DNA of 43,850 bases from Lentisphaeria bacterium (GCA_900768505.1 CAAGED010000055.1:1-43850), one strand, 5' to 3'; shown: positions 7,460 to 17,147, counted from the stretch's first letter. Made by a program: numbers and translations. The notes: generated by a model not told the origin, from the letters alone.

Positions 7460-8650
7460 ATGGCTCAGGACAACGGCAAACTCATAAAATGTACAATCGA
7501 AAAAACCGTATTCGGCGGCGACGGTCTGGCCAGGGTGGACGGTCAGGCGGTATTCATTCCGTATGCTTTGCCCGGAGAAAAAATCATCGCCAGGGTAAAA
7601 AAATCAAAAAATGATTTTCTGGTGGCGGAAATTGAAAAAATTGTCGAGCCCTCCCCCCATCGAATTCAGCCACTCTGCAAATATTACACCCGCTGCCCGG
7701 GATGCAACTACGGCCACATGGGTTTTGAATTGGAAAATCAACTGAAAATGGAACAATTACAGGAGTTTTTCAAAGATTTCGACTGCGAATTCTCCGCTTA
7801 CGCTCCCGGTAGTCCTTATTATTACCGGAACAAAGTTGTCTTTCATACCAACAAGGCTGGCCGGGAGACCTTCTTCGGTTACGTCGGCGACGACAACCAA
7901 ACCGTATTTGACGTGGAATCCTGCCCGCTGGCGCGTCCGGAAATCAATGAAAAAATTGCCGAACTGCGGCATACCAACGGATTTTTCCATTCCATCCATC
8001 ACGGCATGAGTGTGACATTCCGCTACACGAGCGAAAACGGTGCGCTCTTCTGGCGCAACAATCCGGCAAAAAATATGAGTTGGCTCAAGGAGAAGATTTC
8101 CAGCGGCAATTTTGCAATTCCGCCTGAGAGTTTTTTCCAGGTTAATTTTGAATGCGGCATGGAGCTGCTGCGTCTGGTTGGTGAAGCAATAAAAGAGCTT
8201 CGGGTCAAAAGTTTTATCGACCTCTACTGTGGCTGCGGATTCTTCTCCACCGCAGCGGCGCAACTGCGGGTGCCGCAGATTATCGGTATTGAATCAGACG
8301 CCGAGGCGATTAACGCCGCCCGCTACAACATGAAGCAGTTCAACCATCCTGACGCCGCCTTTATCGCCGGCGATGCGGCTAGGGAACTGCCTAAAATCAG
8401 CGAGCAAATTTCGCAAGACTCATTGCTGGTGGTTGACCCGCCGCGACAGGGATTATCGGCGCAGGCAGCAGCGGCAATCGTCAAATCCCGGGTCAGACAT
8501 TTGATTTATATCTCCTGCAATCCCTCCACCTTGCGGCGGGACGCCAATAACCTGAAGCGCAGCGGGTTTAAACTCAAATCGGCCAGAATGGTAAACATGT
8601 TTCCCCGTACCGGGCATTTTGAAGTATTTACAATTTTTGAAAGATTATGA
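7460..8650 (+). CDS. rlmD: 23S rRNA (uracil-C5)-methyltransferase, RumA/TrmA family
   Basis: A 396-residue enzyme. An N-terminal TRAM domain (about 1-60; FGGDGLARVDGQAVFIPYALPGE) is followed by cysteines CKYYTRCPGC near 72-81 and a fourth at VESCPLA, the set that binds a 4Fe-4S cluster in RlmD. The methyltransferase domain has DLYCGCGFFSTAAAQ (SAM site, about 254), VVDPPRQGL and YISCNPSTLRRD with the catalytic Cys. RlmD methylates U1939 of 23S rRNA; the paralogues RlmC and TrmA have similar cores, so the target base is probable rather than proven. The start has a strong GGAGG. The gene overlaps radC by four bases (ATGA), so the two are coupled. Confidence 0.88.
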   Translation: MAQDNGKLIKCTIEKTVFGGDGLARVDGQAVFIPYALPGEKIIARVKKSKNDFLVAEIEKIVEPSPHRIQPLCKYYTRCPGCNYGHMGFELENQLKMEQLQEFFKDFDCEFSAYAPGSPYYYRNKVVFHTNKAGRETFFGYVGDDNQTVFDVESCPLARPEINEKIAELRHTNGFFHSIHHGMSVTFRYTSENGALFWRNNPAKNMSWLKEKISSGNFAIPPESFFQVNFECGMELLRLVGEAIKELRVKSFIDLYCGCGFFSTAAAQLRVPQIIGIESDAEAINAARYNMKQFNHPDAAFIAGDAARELPKISEQISQDSLLVVDPPRQGLSAQAAAAIVKSRVRHLIYISCNPSTLRRDANNLKRSGFKLKSARMVNMFPRTGHFEVFTIFERL

Positions 8651-9375
8651 ATTACTCAAGTGACAACAACAGTGGCGGGAAAAAACCGTTAGCGCTTAAT
8701 TCCGGACATCGCGCCAGACTGCGGGAGCGTTTTTTGATGTCGTCGCTGGATGGCATGCTCGACTACGAAATCTTGGAGTTGCTCTTGACATACGCCATTC
8801 CCCGCCGGGACGTCAAACCGTTGGCCAAGGAAATTATTGCAGAATTGGGTTCACTGAAAAACCTGCTTTACGCCGAGCAAGAGCAATTGCTGGCGCTGCC
8901 GGGCGTAACCGAAAATTCCGCCACGCTTTTTCTGCTGATTCGTGCGTTATGCACCAAATATTTGGAGTTTGAAGCCAAGGGACAGAGTATAAAACTGACC
9001 ACCGCACCCCAGGTAGTAAACTTTGCGCGGATGAAAATTGGCTCAGCTCAGCGGGAGACGCTGATGAGTATTTTTATGAACTCCTCCAATCAGGTGTTGG
9101 CCTTTGAATTTTCCGACGGCACCATCGACCATGCGGCGGTTTATGTACGGGAATTGGTGAGAAAATGTTTGGACGCCAATGCCACCGGGCTTATTCTGCT
9201 GCACAACCACCCCTCCGGCAACTGCCGCCCCTCTCCGGAAGACATTGATGTAACCCGTTCATTGCGAACGACACTGCAGCCAATTGGCATCCGCCTGCTG
9301 GATCATTTGATTATCACGCCCCGGGAATATTACAGCATGGAATCCAGCGGACTATTCAGAGAGCAGAAAATATAA
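8647..9375 (+). CDS. radC: RadC-like JAB/MPN-domain protein
   Basis: A 242-residue protein. An N-terminal helix-hairpin-helix-like region (about 20-95, with YEILELLLTYAIPRRDVKPLA and LLALPGVTENSA) precedes the JAB1/MPN domain (about 115-240). The metal site is HNHPSGNCRPSPED (about 185-198), with the following helix DVTRSLRTT and RLLDHLIITPREYYSM, all typical of RadC/YicR. Despite the old name its role in DNA repair is not established; biochemical function is unknown. The start codon overlaps the stop of rlmD, an arrangement that argues for co-translation. Confidence 0.92.
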   Translation: MNYSSDNNSGGKKPLALNSGHRARLRERFLMSSLDGMLDYEILELLLTYAIPRRDVKPLAKEIIAELGSLKNLLYAEQEQLLALPGVTENSATLFLLIRALCTKYLEFEAKGQSIKLTTAPQVVNFARMKIGSAQRETLMSIFMNSSNQVLAFEFSDGTIDHAAVYVRELVRKCLDANATGLILLHNHPSGNCRPSPEDIDVTRSLRTTLQPIGIRLLDHLIITPREYYSMESSGLFREQKI

Positions 9376-9797
9376 TCCGGTAATTTTACAGCCGCCAACC
9401 AATTTTACAGTTTTGTAAAAACAAATCATATTTTTTTACTTTTTCGTAAAAATAAATTTGCTTTTCTAAAATTCACAGTTATATTAGAGGGTTAGAGACA
9501 ATAATCAAGTTTCAATCAAACACCATTGAATGCAGCGCTTGTAACCGCCAATTTTGCATGGCGTTTTTTTGTGGCTGTCGATTTAAGCGGTAATTTTTGG
9601 AGCGGGAAGCGAAAACAGGATAAGTTAAGATGTTAAAACCGACTAAGTTTTTTACAAGTTTATATTGATAAGGACGTTGCCAATTCCGGTAAAGTCCTTT
9701 TTTTTTGTAAAAATTTCAGTTGGGAAAAAATTAAAAAAATACTTCATAAGCATTATTTATCAATAGCAAGCAACAAACCCAACCTCGGGAGGTAAAG
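9376..9797 (+). promoter_or_regulatory. carB leader region with a promoter and two terminator-like hairpins
   Basis: TTGCTT (9458-9463) and TATTAG (9482-9487), 18 bases apart, form a likely promoter. Downstream come a short hairpin CGCCA/TGGCG (9546-9563) followed by seven T residues, and a second hairpin AAGGAC/GTCCTT (9670-9699) followed by about eight T residues. carB begins 91 bases after the second. This layout fits transcription attenuation of carB, or a separate small RNA of about 210 bases. No PyrR-type or known riboswitch consensus was recognised. Confidence 0.5.
9670..9706 (+). terminator. Rho-independent terminator in the carB leader
   Basis: AAGGAC (9670-9675) pairs with GTCCTT (9694-9699) across an 18-base loop and is followed by an uninterrupted T run to 9706. 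It lies upstream of carB on the same strand, so read-through or a new promoter is needed for carB expression. Confidence 0.6.
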
Positions 9798-12700
9798 ATG
9801 GCAAAGCGTACTGACATTCAGAAAATTTTAATTATCGGTTCCGGTCCGATCATCATCGGTCAGGCCTGCGAATTTGATTATTCCGGCACCCAAGCCTGTA
9901 AGGCACTTCGCGCTTTGGGCTACACAGTAATTCTGGCCAACTCCAACCCGGCCACCATTATGACCGACCCACAAATGGCGGATAAAACCTACATCGAACC
10001 GCTCACCATCGACCGCATAGAAAAAATTATCGCCAAAGAGCGTCCGGATGCATTGCTTCCAAATTTGGGCGGCCAGACTGCGCTGAATTTGGCTTGCAGC
10101 CTCCATGACGAGGGAATTCTGGAAAAATACAATGTTCAGGTAATCGGCGTTGATCTGGAAGCCATCAAACGCGGTGAAGACCGCATTATCTTCAAAGAGA
10201 CCATGAACTCACTCAATGTTCCCATGGCTCACTCCGAACCCTGCTACACCGTGGAAGAGGCAGAGAAAATCGCCGATAAACTCGGTTATCCGGTTGTATT
10301 GCGCCCCGCTTACACCATGGGCGGCACCGGCGGCGGTATCGTTTACAACGTTGAGGAATTGCGCACCGTAACCGCCCGAGGCATTGCCGCCAGTTTGATC
10401 GGTCAGGTCTTGGTGGAAGAGTGCGTTCTGGGCTGGGAAGAGTTGGAGCTGGAAGTGGTCAGAGATGAAAAAGGCAACAAAATTACCGTCTGCTTCATCG
10501 AAAACGTCGACCCGATGGGCGTACACACCGGTGACAGTTTCTGTGTAGCACCGATGCTTACCGTTCCCCAGAGCGTAATGGATCGTTTGCAGGATTATGC
10601 CTACCGGATTATCGATGCAATCGGCGTAACCGGCGGTTGCAACGTGCAGTTTGCCCACAACCGGGAAGACGACCGCATCATTGTAATTGAAATCAATCCG
10701 CGTACCAGTCGCTCCTCGGCATTGGCTTCCAAAGCCACCGGTTTCCCGATTGCCATGGTATCCACCAAGCTGGCCACCGGCATGACTCTGGACGAAATGC
10801 CATACTGGCGGGACGGCAGTTTGGACAAATATACGCCATCCGGCGATTATGTGGTAGTAAAATTCGCCCGCTGGGCCTTTGAAAAATTTCCGAAAGCCAA
10901 GGACTTGCTCGGCACTCAGATGAAAGCGGTAGGCGAAGTTATGTCAATTGGCAAGAACTTCAAAGAGGCCTTCCAGAAGGCAATCCGCTCCTTGGAGATC
11001 GGCCGCTACGGACTGGGGCAAGTCAAAAAAATAATGGCCATGAGCACCAATGACCTCTGCGACGCCATCACCTTCCCCAACAGCCAGCGCTTCTTCATGA
11101 TTTACGAGGCGTTGAAACGAGGCGTGGCAGTGGATGAAATTGTTCGCAAAACCAAAATTACCCGCTACTTCATTGAGGAAATGAAGGAGTTGGCTCTCTT
11201 TGAAAATCAGTTGAGCGCTTTCAGTTGGAGCATGCTGCCGGACGATATGCTGGTAACCGCCAAAAAATTCGGTTTCGCCGACCGGTATCTGGCCAAACTC
11301 TTCAATGTGGACGAAAAGATTGTCCGCTCCCGCCGGACGAGTCTGGGAGCCGTTGCGGTATTTCACGCCGTACCGGTCAGCGGAGTTGAAAATGCCGCTT
11401 ATTACTACTCAACCTACAATTCAACCGAAGACGAAGTAGCCGTATCCCCGAACCGTAAAATCATGATTTTGGGTGGTGGCCCGAACCGTATCGGTCAGGG
11501 TATTGAATTCGACTATACCTGCGTTCACGCCGCTTTTACGCTGCGAGATCACAAGTACGAATCAATTATGGTAAACTGCAATCCGGAAACAGTTTCAACC
11601 GACTACGACACCAGCAACAAACTCTACTTCGAGCCGCTAACGGTGGAAGATATTCTCACCATCTATGAAAAAGAGCGGCCTGAAGGCGTAATTGTCCAGT
11701 TTGGCGGGCAGACTCCGCTGAACGTCGCTCAACAGCTCAAGGATGCCGGCGTCAACATTATCGGCACTCAACCCGAGGGCATTCGTTTGGCGGAAGATCG
11801 GGAATATTTCCGTGATCGGATGATCGCACTAGGCATTCCTCAGCCGGAGAGCGGCTGCGCCCGTTCGCTGGAAGAAGCGATCGCCTGGGGCCGCAAAATC
11901 GGTTATCCGGTTATGGTTCGTCCCTCGTTCGTACTGGGTGGCCGCGGCATGGAGGTTATTTACGACGAGGCAACCTTGACCAGATATGCGGTTGAGGCGA
12001 TTCAGGTCAGCCCGGAATTCCCGATGCTGGTGGATCGTTTTCTGGACAACGCCACGGAAACCGAGGTTGACGCGGTATCCGACGGCACTGACACCTACGT
12101 TGCCTCGGTAATGGAGCATATCGAATTGGCCGGCATTCACTCCGGAGATTCAGCTTGTACCATTCCGCCGGTAACCATTCCGCCCAAGCATGTGGCGACG
12201 ATTGAAAAATATGCCTCACTGATTGCCAAGGACTTTAATGTTTGCGGTATTCTCAACGTTCAATTCGCGATTTGCGATGATATTGTCTACATTATCGAAG
12301 CCAATCCCCGTGCCTCCCGTACCGTGCCGATTGTTTCCAAGGTTACCGGCATTGCCATGGCGCGGATTGCCACCGGCTTGATGCTGGGCGATAAACTCAA
12401 AGATCTCAATCTTAAGCGCCCGGAGACGCATTTCATCGCCGTGAAAGAGGCAGTGTTCCCCTTCAATATGTTCCCGGAAGTCGACCCGGTGCTGGGACCG
12501 GAAATGCGCGCCACCGGCGAAGTCATGGGCATCGCCGACAATTTCGGTACTGCATTCTTCAAGGCAGAGGAAGCCTCCGGCTGCAAACTGCCGCTGAACG
12601 GTAAAGTTTTGATGACGGTATCACGGCGCGACCGCAAGTATTTGCTGCCGATCGCCAACAAGATTAACGAATTGGGTTTTGAAATTTTCGCCACGGAGGG

Positions 12701-12992
12701 CACGGCAAAATTCCTGATGGAAAATAATATTTCCTGCAAGGAGGTTCACAAGCTCAATGAAGGCCGTCCGGATGTCAACGACCTGATCAAAAATCGTCAG
12801 GTAAATCTGATAATCAACACCCCGATCGGCCGTGAAGGAAAATCGGACGATGGTTATATCCGTATGATGGCGATTCAGTACAAGATTCCTTACGTCACCA
12901 CCATTGCGGCGGCGCGGGCGACGGCAATGGGCATTGAAGCGGCGCGAGCCGATCACTCGCTGCCCAAGGCATTGCAGGAATACTACAAGTAA
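9798..12992 (+). CDS. carB: Carbamoyl-phosphate synthase large subunit
   Basis: At 1064 residues this is a full-length CarB. Each half opens with the repeated ATP-grasp motif: ILIIGSGPIIIGQACEFDYSG at the N-terminus and MILGGGPNRIGQGIEFDYTC near 555. GGTGGGIVYN and GGRGMEVIYD mark the two ATP-grasp lobes, and ENVDPMGVHTGDS and EHIELAGIHSGDS the matching segments. The last 130 residues (MTVSRRDRKYLLPIANKINE, FATEGTAKFL) are the allosteric MGS-like domain. CarB makes carbamoyl phosphate for pyrimidines and arginine from ammonia delivered by CarA. carA is not adjacent. The start follows GGGAGGT, and a strong terminator follows the stop, so it is a single-gene unit. Confidence 0.98.
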   Translation: MAKRTDIQKILIIGSGPIIIGQACEFDYSGTQACKALRALGYTVILANSNPATIMTDPQMADKTYIEPLTIDRIEKIIAKERPDALLPNLGGQTALNLACSLHDEGILEKYNVQVIGVDLEAIKRGEDRIIFKETMNSLNVPMAHSEPCYTVEEAEKIADKLGYPVVLRPAYTMGGTGGGIVYNVEELRTVTARGIAASLIGQVLVEECVLGWEELELEVVRDEKGNKITVCFIENVDPMGVHTGDSFCVAPMLTVPQSVMDRLQDYAYRIIDAIGVTGGCNVQFAHNREDDRIIVIEINPRTSRSSALASKATGFPIAMVSTKLATGMTLDEMPYWRDGSLDKYTPSGDYVVVKFARWAFEKFPKAKDLLGTQMKAVGEVMSIGKNFKEAFQKAIRSLEIGRYGLGQVKKIMAMSTNDLCDAITFPNSQRFFMIYEALKRGVAVDEIVRKTKITRYFIEEMKELALFENQLSAFSWSMLPDDMLVTAKKFGFADRYLAKLFNVDEKIVRSRRTSLGAVAVFHAVPVSGVENAAYYYSTYNSTEDEVAVSPNRKIMILGGGPNRIGQGIEFDYTCVHAAFTLRDHKYESIMVNCNPETVSTDYDTSNKLYFEPLTVEDILTIYEKERPEGVIVQFGGQTPLNVAQQLKDAGVNIIGTQPEGIRLAEDREYFRDRMIALGIPQPESGCARSLEEAIAWGRKIGYPVMVRPSFVLGGRGMEVIYDEATLTRYAVEAIQVSPEFPMLVDRFLDNATETEVDAVSDGTDTYVASVMEHIELAGIHSGDSACTIPPVTIPPKHVATIEKYASLIAKDFNVCGILNVQFAICDDIVYIIEANPRASRTVPIVSKVTGIAMARIATGLMLGDKLKDLNLKRPETHFIAVKEAVFPFNMFPEVDPVLGPEMRATGEVMGIADNFGTAFFKAEEASGCKLPLNGKVLMTVSRRDRKYLLPIANKINELGFEIFATEGTAKFLMENNISCKEVHKLNEGRPDVNDLIKNRQVNLIINTPIGREGKSDDGYIRMMAIQYKIPYVTTIAAARATAMGIEAARADHSLPKALQEYYK

Positions 12993-13020
12993 ATCCTGAA
13001 CTTTATTAATGCAGATTTGA

Positions 13021-13057
13021 CCGAATCGAGTTTAAACCAGGCTCGATTCGGTTTTTT
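13021..13057 (+). terminator. Rho-independent terminator of carB
   Basis: CCGAATCGAG (13021-13030) pairs perfectly with CTCGATTCGG (13042-13051), followed by TTTTTTG. Confidence 0.92.
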
Positions 13058-13300
13058 GTTTAAAAAAAACACAACTGTGGAATTTTCTCTTATACTGCAC
13101 TTGAAAAAATAATATTTCCGGGGTATATTTAGAGCAGAAAGCAAGTTATTCTCTGAATAATAATACAATATGAGGATACACTGAGATCCTCGAAAGATTT
13201 TAATATTTCAGCCGAGAAGAAATAAAACTTGCTTTCTTTTTTTCTACCTTTTTCTCCATTCCGGAGGAGAGTATTCAAACATGGCAGGTAATTAAGTAAA

Positions 13301-14245
13301 ATGAATAATCAGATTAATTTTGATCCGGCCTACGTCGAGTGCAGCGGTAAAATTATCGTCTGTGCCCGGGAAATTGAGAAATTGCTGCGACGCCTCGGCG
13401 CTGCAAGTAATGGTTCAATTCATGATCAAACCAATGAAATTTCCGCCAAATTATCGCCTGAATTACAGCAAAAATTGCACTTCATCGCCTCCATACGCAA
13501 CCAAACCGCCCACGGTGACGAAAGTTTTTCTCCGGATAAATTGCCAGATGATTTCTTTACCACGGCCCAAAAAGTAATTGCCGAATTACAATTGCTGGTT
13601 GATGGCTCAAATACCACGGAATCTCCGGTAATTAGCTCCGCCCCTGCCACCCCTGCTGCACCAGTCAGGCGTCAGCCGTTGAGCGAAATAAATCCGGCAG
13701 CCCTGAACGAAGAAGAATACAAGGAATATTTGAGCCGGCAGCAGTTTGCCAAATTCAGCCTCTGCATGAAAATCTCCGCAGCATTGCCAATACTCAATTC
13801 AATATATTTTCTGGTATTGATTTTGGGCGGCTTTATAGGCGGCTACCTGCTTCTGCTGCAAATCATTTTTTTTGCCATGGGAATGCTTTTTATTGTTGGC
13901 GGCTTTACGCGGCAGGAGCACTCACTTTTTATTTTGGGCGGTGTTTTTCTCTTTGTAATTTACGTTTTGAGCTGTTTTGCCCACGGCAACGAGAAGATTC
14001 CACATCGTATCAAACCAATGCGATTTGTGCCAATACTCAACATAATTTATCTGCTGGTGAAATTCTACCAAAGTATTTCCAAAACGATGATTTTAGGCGG
14101 GGTGACTCTTTTAGCACTGAATGCCGGCACCGTGCTTCTGCTGCTGCGCCAGCAGTATAAACCGGCGGCGGTTTTATGCGGAATAGCTTACCTGGCCGGA
14201 ATTATCACCATTATTTGCCACAAAAAACTGCACAACAACAACTAA
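13301..14245 (+). CDS. Membrane protein with a HEPN/DUF4145-like N-terminal domain
   Basis: A 314-residue protein in two parts. Residues 1-105 are a soluble helical domain that contains FIASIRNQTAHGDE, where Arg66 and His71 make an RX4H motif like that of HEPN/DUF4145 domains. A Pro/Ala-rich linker spans about 106-130. The rest holds about five hydrophobic helices at 158-180, 182-201, 208-226, 262-284 and 289-306. HEPN domains are often RNA-cleaving parts of toxins or defence systems, but many DUF4145-type copies have no known activity. The gene stands alone after carB with no partner antitoxin. The ribosome-binding site is poor. The domain call is tentative and the function unknown. Confidence 0.6.
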   Translation: MNNQINFDPAYVECSGKIIVCAREIEKLLRRLGAASNGSIHDQTNEISAKLSPELQQKLHFIASIRNQTAHGDESFSPDKLPDDFFTTAQKVIAELQLLVDGSNTTESPVISSAPATPAAPVRRQPLSEINPAALNEEEYKEYLSRQQFAKFSLCMKISAALPILNSIYFLVLILGGFIGGYLLLLQIIFFAMGMLFIVGGFTRQEHSLFILGGVFLFVIYVLSCFAHGNEKIPHRIKPMRFVPILNIIYLLVKFYQSISKTMILGGVTLLALNAGTVLLLLRQQYKPAAVLCGIAYLAGIITIICHKKLHNNN

Positions 14246-14379
14246 GTATTAATTGCGGAATTGATCGCTTTTTTATCTGTCGGAAATCTTTTCAAACTTG
14301 GTTTTCCTTCAGATGCATACATTCCTGTCTGTTCTGGAAAAATAACCAGCGGAAATGGCTCTTGACAAACAATATTCCA

Positions 14380-14838
14380 TAGCGGCTTCAGGATATTGAT
14401 GTGGATATTATTGCCGGTCAAGATTGTGTAGGCGCAGGCGTCGAGCCGGACATTTCCGGACGATATTCCAGAGCGAACCGCTTTCGCAGTCTGACGCGGC
14501 TGAACCTAATTTACGAGGTGCTGAAATTTGCTCGCGATGGATTAGTTATGGTACGAATACCGGCTGGAGCGGGGACACACCAAGTTGTGGAACGACTTGG
14601 GAATTTGGGAATTCAACCACAACCAAACGCTGCTGCCTACGTAGTTGTCCCGCATATAGCTCAAATCGCCCTGACGGCACCTTATGTGGAAAAACAAATC
14701 ACCTACCAATATCCCGGCTTAATGCACAATCCGAAGCGCCTGGTTCCAGTCACCGGAGAGAAAGCGGCAATTCTTTATGAAAATTATACACTCTACCGGG
14801 AGGCGCTTCTGGCTGGCCGCATCACGCCATTAAACTGA
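14380..14838 (+). pseudogene. C-terminal remnant of a glycoside-hydrolase-like protein (DUF4434-like?)
   Basis: The frame is open from a TAG at 14380 to 14838, with only a GTG at 14401 as possible start and no ribosome-binding site. The translated start reads LQDIDVDIIAGQDCVGAG, which looks like the middle of a domain, and the C-terminal part contains APYVEKQITYQYPGLM and GEKAAILYENY. These remind me of the C-terminal barrel strands of DUF4434 sugar-hydrolase-like proteins, from memory only. The stretch before 14380 has matching-looking fragments broken by stops. I read it as a decayed gene; a short functional protein of 145 residues is less likely. Confidence 0.4.
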
Positions 14839-14986
14839 ATGTTCCATAAAGAACATTTTAAAAAAGATAAAAATTGCAGAACTCAAATTCCGGCACTATT
14901 CTGCAGGTTAATTCAGGGTGAAAAAAATTTTTCCCTCTTTCTTCTCACCAAACAAAAATCTGCAATATTTATAACAAATCATCTTA

Positions 14987-15805
14987 TTACAAGTTTTTTT
15001 GGCAAAACTTTCGAGGAGAGCAGCCAATTTGCGCCTTGAAAATCCGGGAAAATGTCGATAAATCCGCAAATCCACAATTTATCGCCACCTCTTTTACAGT
15101 CACGCGGCCGGATTCCAACAGGGTTGCGGCATACAACATTTGTTGTTTACGGAGATATTGATGAAGCGCCACACCGCTGATTTCGCGAAAAACACGACGT
15201 AAATGAGTCAGTGAAATCTTCATTTCATCCGCAATCCGGGCAAAATCATAAGCTTCAAACGGATTTAACGCAATATTCTGCATCAACTTATTGATTCCGT
15301 GCCGGTCGCCGCAATCCTCCCGGGGCAACGGCTGAAGATACAATAACACCTGCCAGAGTAAATTATCCAGCATAAAGGCAATTCTGCTCCGATAAAGCTG
15401 TGGATTATTGCTGAAATCATTCAAAATACCCATCATCAGCAACGAAACCGCCTTGCCGGTTGTCTCGTTCAATTCGATGTACCCTGCTGGGAAATTCTTG
15501 TTCAATGAATTAATAATTCGTTCGGCTCGGGGTCCGGAAAAATTAATCCACTGGTGTTCATAAAAATTTTCCTCCCGATTGATAAATCTAAACGGTTCAT
15601 TGGACAAAATCCAGGTCAAAACCGGCCCACGCAATAATTGTCTTCGATAATTACGTTCCAAAATAACGCTGCCGCTGCGAATAAATTCAATCGAACATGA
15701 TGGATCAGACATAATGTGCCGTACCGGCATATAAAGAAGTTTTCGTGCCACATTGACGATGGTAATATCTGAAAAGTAATCCAGTTCACCCATGTTAATT
15801 GCCAT
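14987..15805 (-). CDS. AraC-family transcriptional regulator (first AraC/Gfo-Idh pair)
   Basis: A 272-residue regulator. Residues 1-160 form a cupin-like sensor part (IEFIRSGSVILERNYRR, then FEPFR-like NEPFRFINREENFYEHQW). The last 100 residues hold the two AraC helix-turn-helix motifs: FARIADEMKISLTHLRRVF and VKEVAINCGFADLSTFSRIF, ending KAQIGCSPRKF. AraC members of this layout sense a sugar or sugar acid and act on a nearby divergent promoter. The oxidoreductase gene starts 238 bases away on the other strand, so it is the probable target. The inducer is unknown. Confidence 0.93.
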   Translation of the reverse strand: MAINMGELDYFSDITIVNVARKLLYMPVRHIMSDPSCSIEFIRSGSVILERNYRRQLLRGPVLTWILSNEPFRFINREENFYEHQWINFSGPRAERIINSLNKNFPAGYIELNETTGKAVSLLMMGILNDFSNNPQLYRSRIAFMLDNLLWQVLLYLQPLPREDCGDRHGINKLMQNIALNPFEAYDFARIADEMKISLTHLRRVFREISGVALHQYLRKQQMLYAATLLESGRVTVKEVAINCGFADLSTFSRIFKAQIGCSPRKFCQKNL

Positions 15806-15913
15806 TTTTCCTTCCCGAAGTAATTCGTATTATTCTTATACAATCTTATAACTTCAATCTCTGATACAATAATCCATAATCAGAAAAAAAACCATTAACT
15901 TGTTATTTTTATG

Positions 15914-15945
15914 CAAATATTTTTATACTTAAACGCATATATTTG
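15914..15945. promoter_or_regulatory. Inverted repeat in the AraC / Gfo-Idh intergenic region
   Basis: CAAATAT (15914-15920) and ATATTTG (15939-15945) are an inverted pair 18 bases apart, midway between the divergent genes. GCAAATAT also occurs in the second AraC/Gfo-Idh intergenic region (38778-38785), so it may be part of an AraC-type operator. Binding is inferred. Confidence 0.35.
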
Positions 15946-16043
15946 TCAATATATAACGATTTTACACGTTTGATTTATATCTTTTTAATGCTAAGAGTAA
16001 AAAACAGTAAAATTCAAAATTAAGCAGTAAGGAGTATATCATT

Positions 16044-17066
16044 ATGCAAAAAATTGCAGTTATCGGCTTGGCAATGGGACACGCATGGGCACAATCGGCA
16101 GTTGAACTGCCAAATACCGAATTGTGCATGGTGTACGATCCGGCATTCGGAAAATATTCGAGAATCGACACCGAATACTATCTCTCACGCCACATTCCAT
16201 TGGCAAAAAGTGAAGCAGACATTTACTCCTCCGATGCTGATATTGTGGTAATCGCCACCCCGGACCAGCTTCATGCGGAACAAAGCATACGCGCCCTGAT
16301 GGCCGGCAAACACGTCGCCTGCGAAAAACCATTGGCTCCCACCGTCGCCGACTGTAAAAAAATTATCGAAGCGGTAAAATTAAGCGGTAAAAAATTCATG
16401 ACCGGTCAGGTTTGCCGCTATGCCCCCTGCTTCCGGCTGATGAAACAACTTATCTCCGAGGGGCGCATCGGCGATATCGTCGCAATTGAGGGTTCTTATG
16501 CCCATGATTATGCAAACGTAAAAGGTTACGAAGATTGGCGCAGTCGCAAGGATGTCGGCCGTTACGGCTTTTTGGGCGGCGGCTGTCATGCGCTGGATTT
16601 AATGCGCTATCTGGCCGGCAATCCAACCGAGGTCTGCTGCTACATGAACCAAAAATTTCTAACTGACTGGGCCAAGCCGGATACGGGGGTTGCCATTGCC
16701 AAATTTCCCAACAATGTAATCGGCCGGATTTTTATCTCCATCGGCATAAAAGCACCATACACAATGGCAACAATCGTTTATGGTACCAAAGGTACACTGC
16801 GTTACCGGGATGAATCATTTGTGGAAATCGCCGAAGAGAGTGTTTACTCCACCACCAAGGAGTTGCAGTATACTAAAATTCCATCCCAAAGCGTAGCACA
16901 CCACGTTATTTATGAGTTGGAGGCGTTTGTCGATCACCTGGAAAACAATACCCCGCTGCCCAGTGATGTTTTTGAAGGCACTAATACCGTGGCTTTTGCG
17001 GAAGCGGCAATCCGTTCGGCGGAAACCGGGTGCATTGTTTCGCCGGAAATCATCACGGCCGATTAG
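16044..17066 (+). CDS. Gfo/Idh/MocA-family NAD(P)-dependent oxidoreductase
   Basis: A 340-residue dehydrogenase-like protein. The Rossmann part (1-120) has IAVIGLAMGHAWA near the start, VVIATPDQLHAEQS and GKHVACEKPLAPT with the conserved Glu94-Lys95-Pro96. The second domain (121-340) has GSYAHDYANV, GGGCHALDLMRYLAG with the likely catalytic His near 180. The first glycine loop is GLAMGH rather than GxGxxG, so cofactor binding may be altered. Family members oxidise or reduce sugars, inositols or sugar acids. The ribosome-binding site AAGGAG is good. Divergent AraC regulation suggests induction by its substrate, which I cannot name. Confidence 0.9.
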   Translation: MQKIAVIGLAMGHAWAQSAVELPNTELCMVYDPAFGKYSRIDTEYYLSRHIPLAKSEADIYSSDADIVVIATPDQLHAEQSIRALMAGKHVACEKPLAPTVADCKKIIEAVKLSGKKFMTGQVCRYAPCFRLMKQLISEGRIGDIVAIEGSYAHDYANVKGYEDWRSRKDVGRYGFLGGGCHALDLMRYLAGNPTEVCCYMNQKFLTDWAKPDTGVAIAKFPNNVIGRIFISIGIKAPYTMATIVYGTKGTLRYRDESFVEIAEESVYSTTKELQYTKIPSQSVAHHVIYELEAFVDHLENNTPLPSDVFEGTNTVAFAEAAIRSAETGCIVSPEIITAD

Positions 17067-17112
17067 CCCGGACAACTGATTTGCCCAACAACACAAAATA
17101 TTATTTCTACAC

Positions 17113-17147
17113 AAAAAAACGGGAGATGATATTTTTTATCACTCCCG
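17113..17147 (-). terminator. Rho-independent terminator of mreB
   Basis: On the minus strand CGGGAG (17147-17142) plus an inner TGATA/TATCA pairs with CTCCCG (17125-17120), followed by seven T residues (17119-17113). It may also serve the oxidoreductase from the other side. Confidence 0.85.

Noticed and set aside
9532..9546. Four-codon frame MQRL as a leader peptide for carB attenuation
   Set aside because: Too short and without a ribosome-binding site to be supported, despite lying just before a hairpin.
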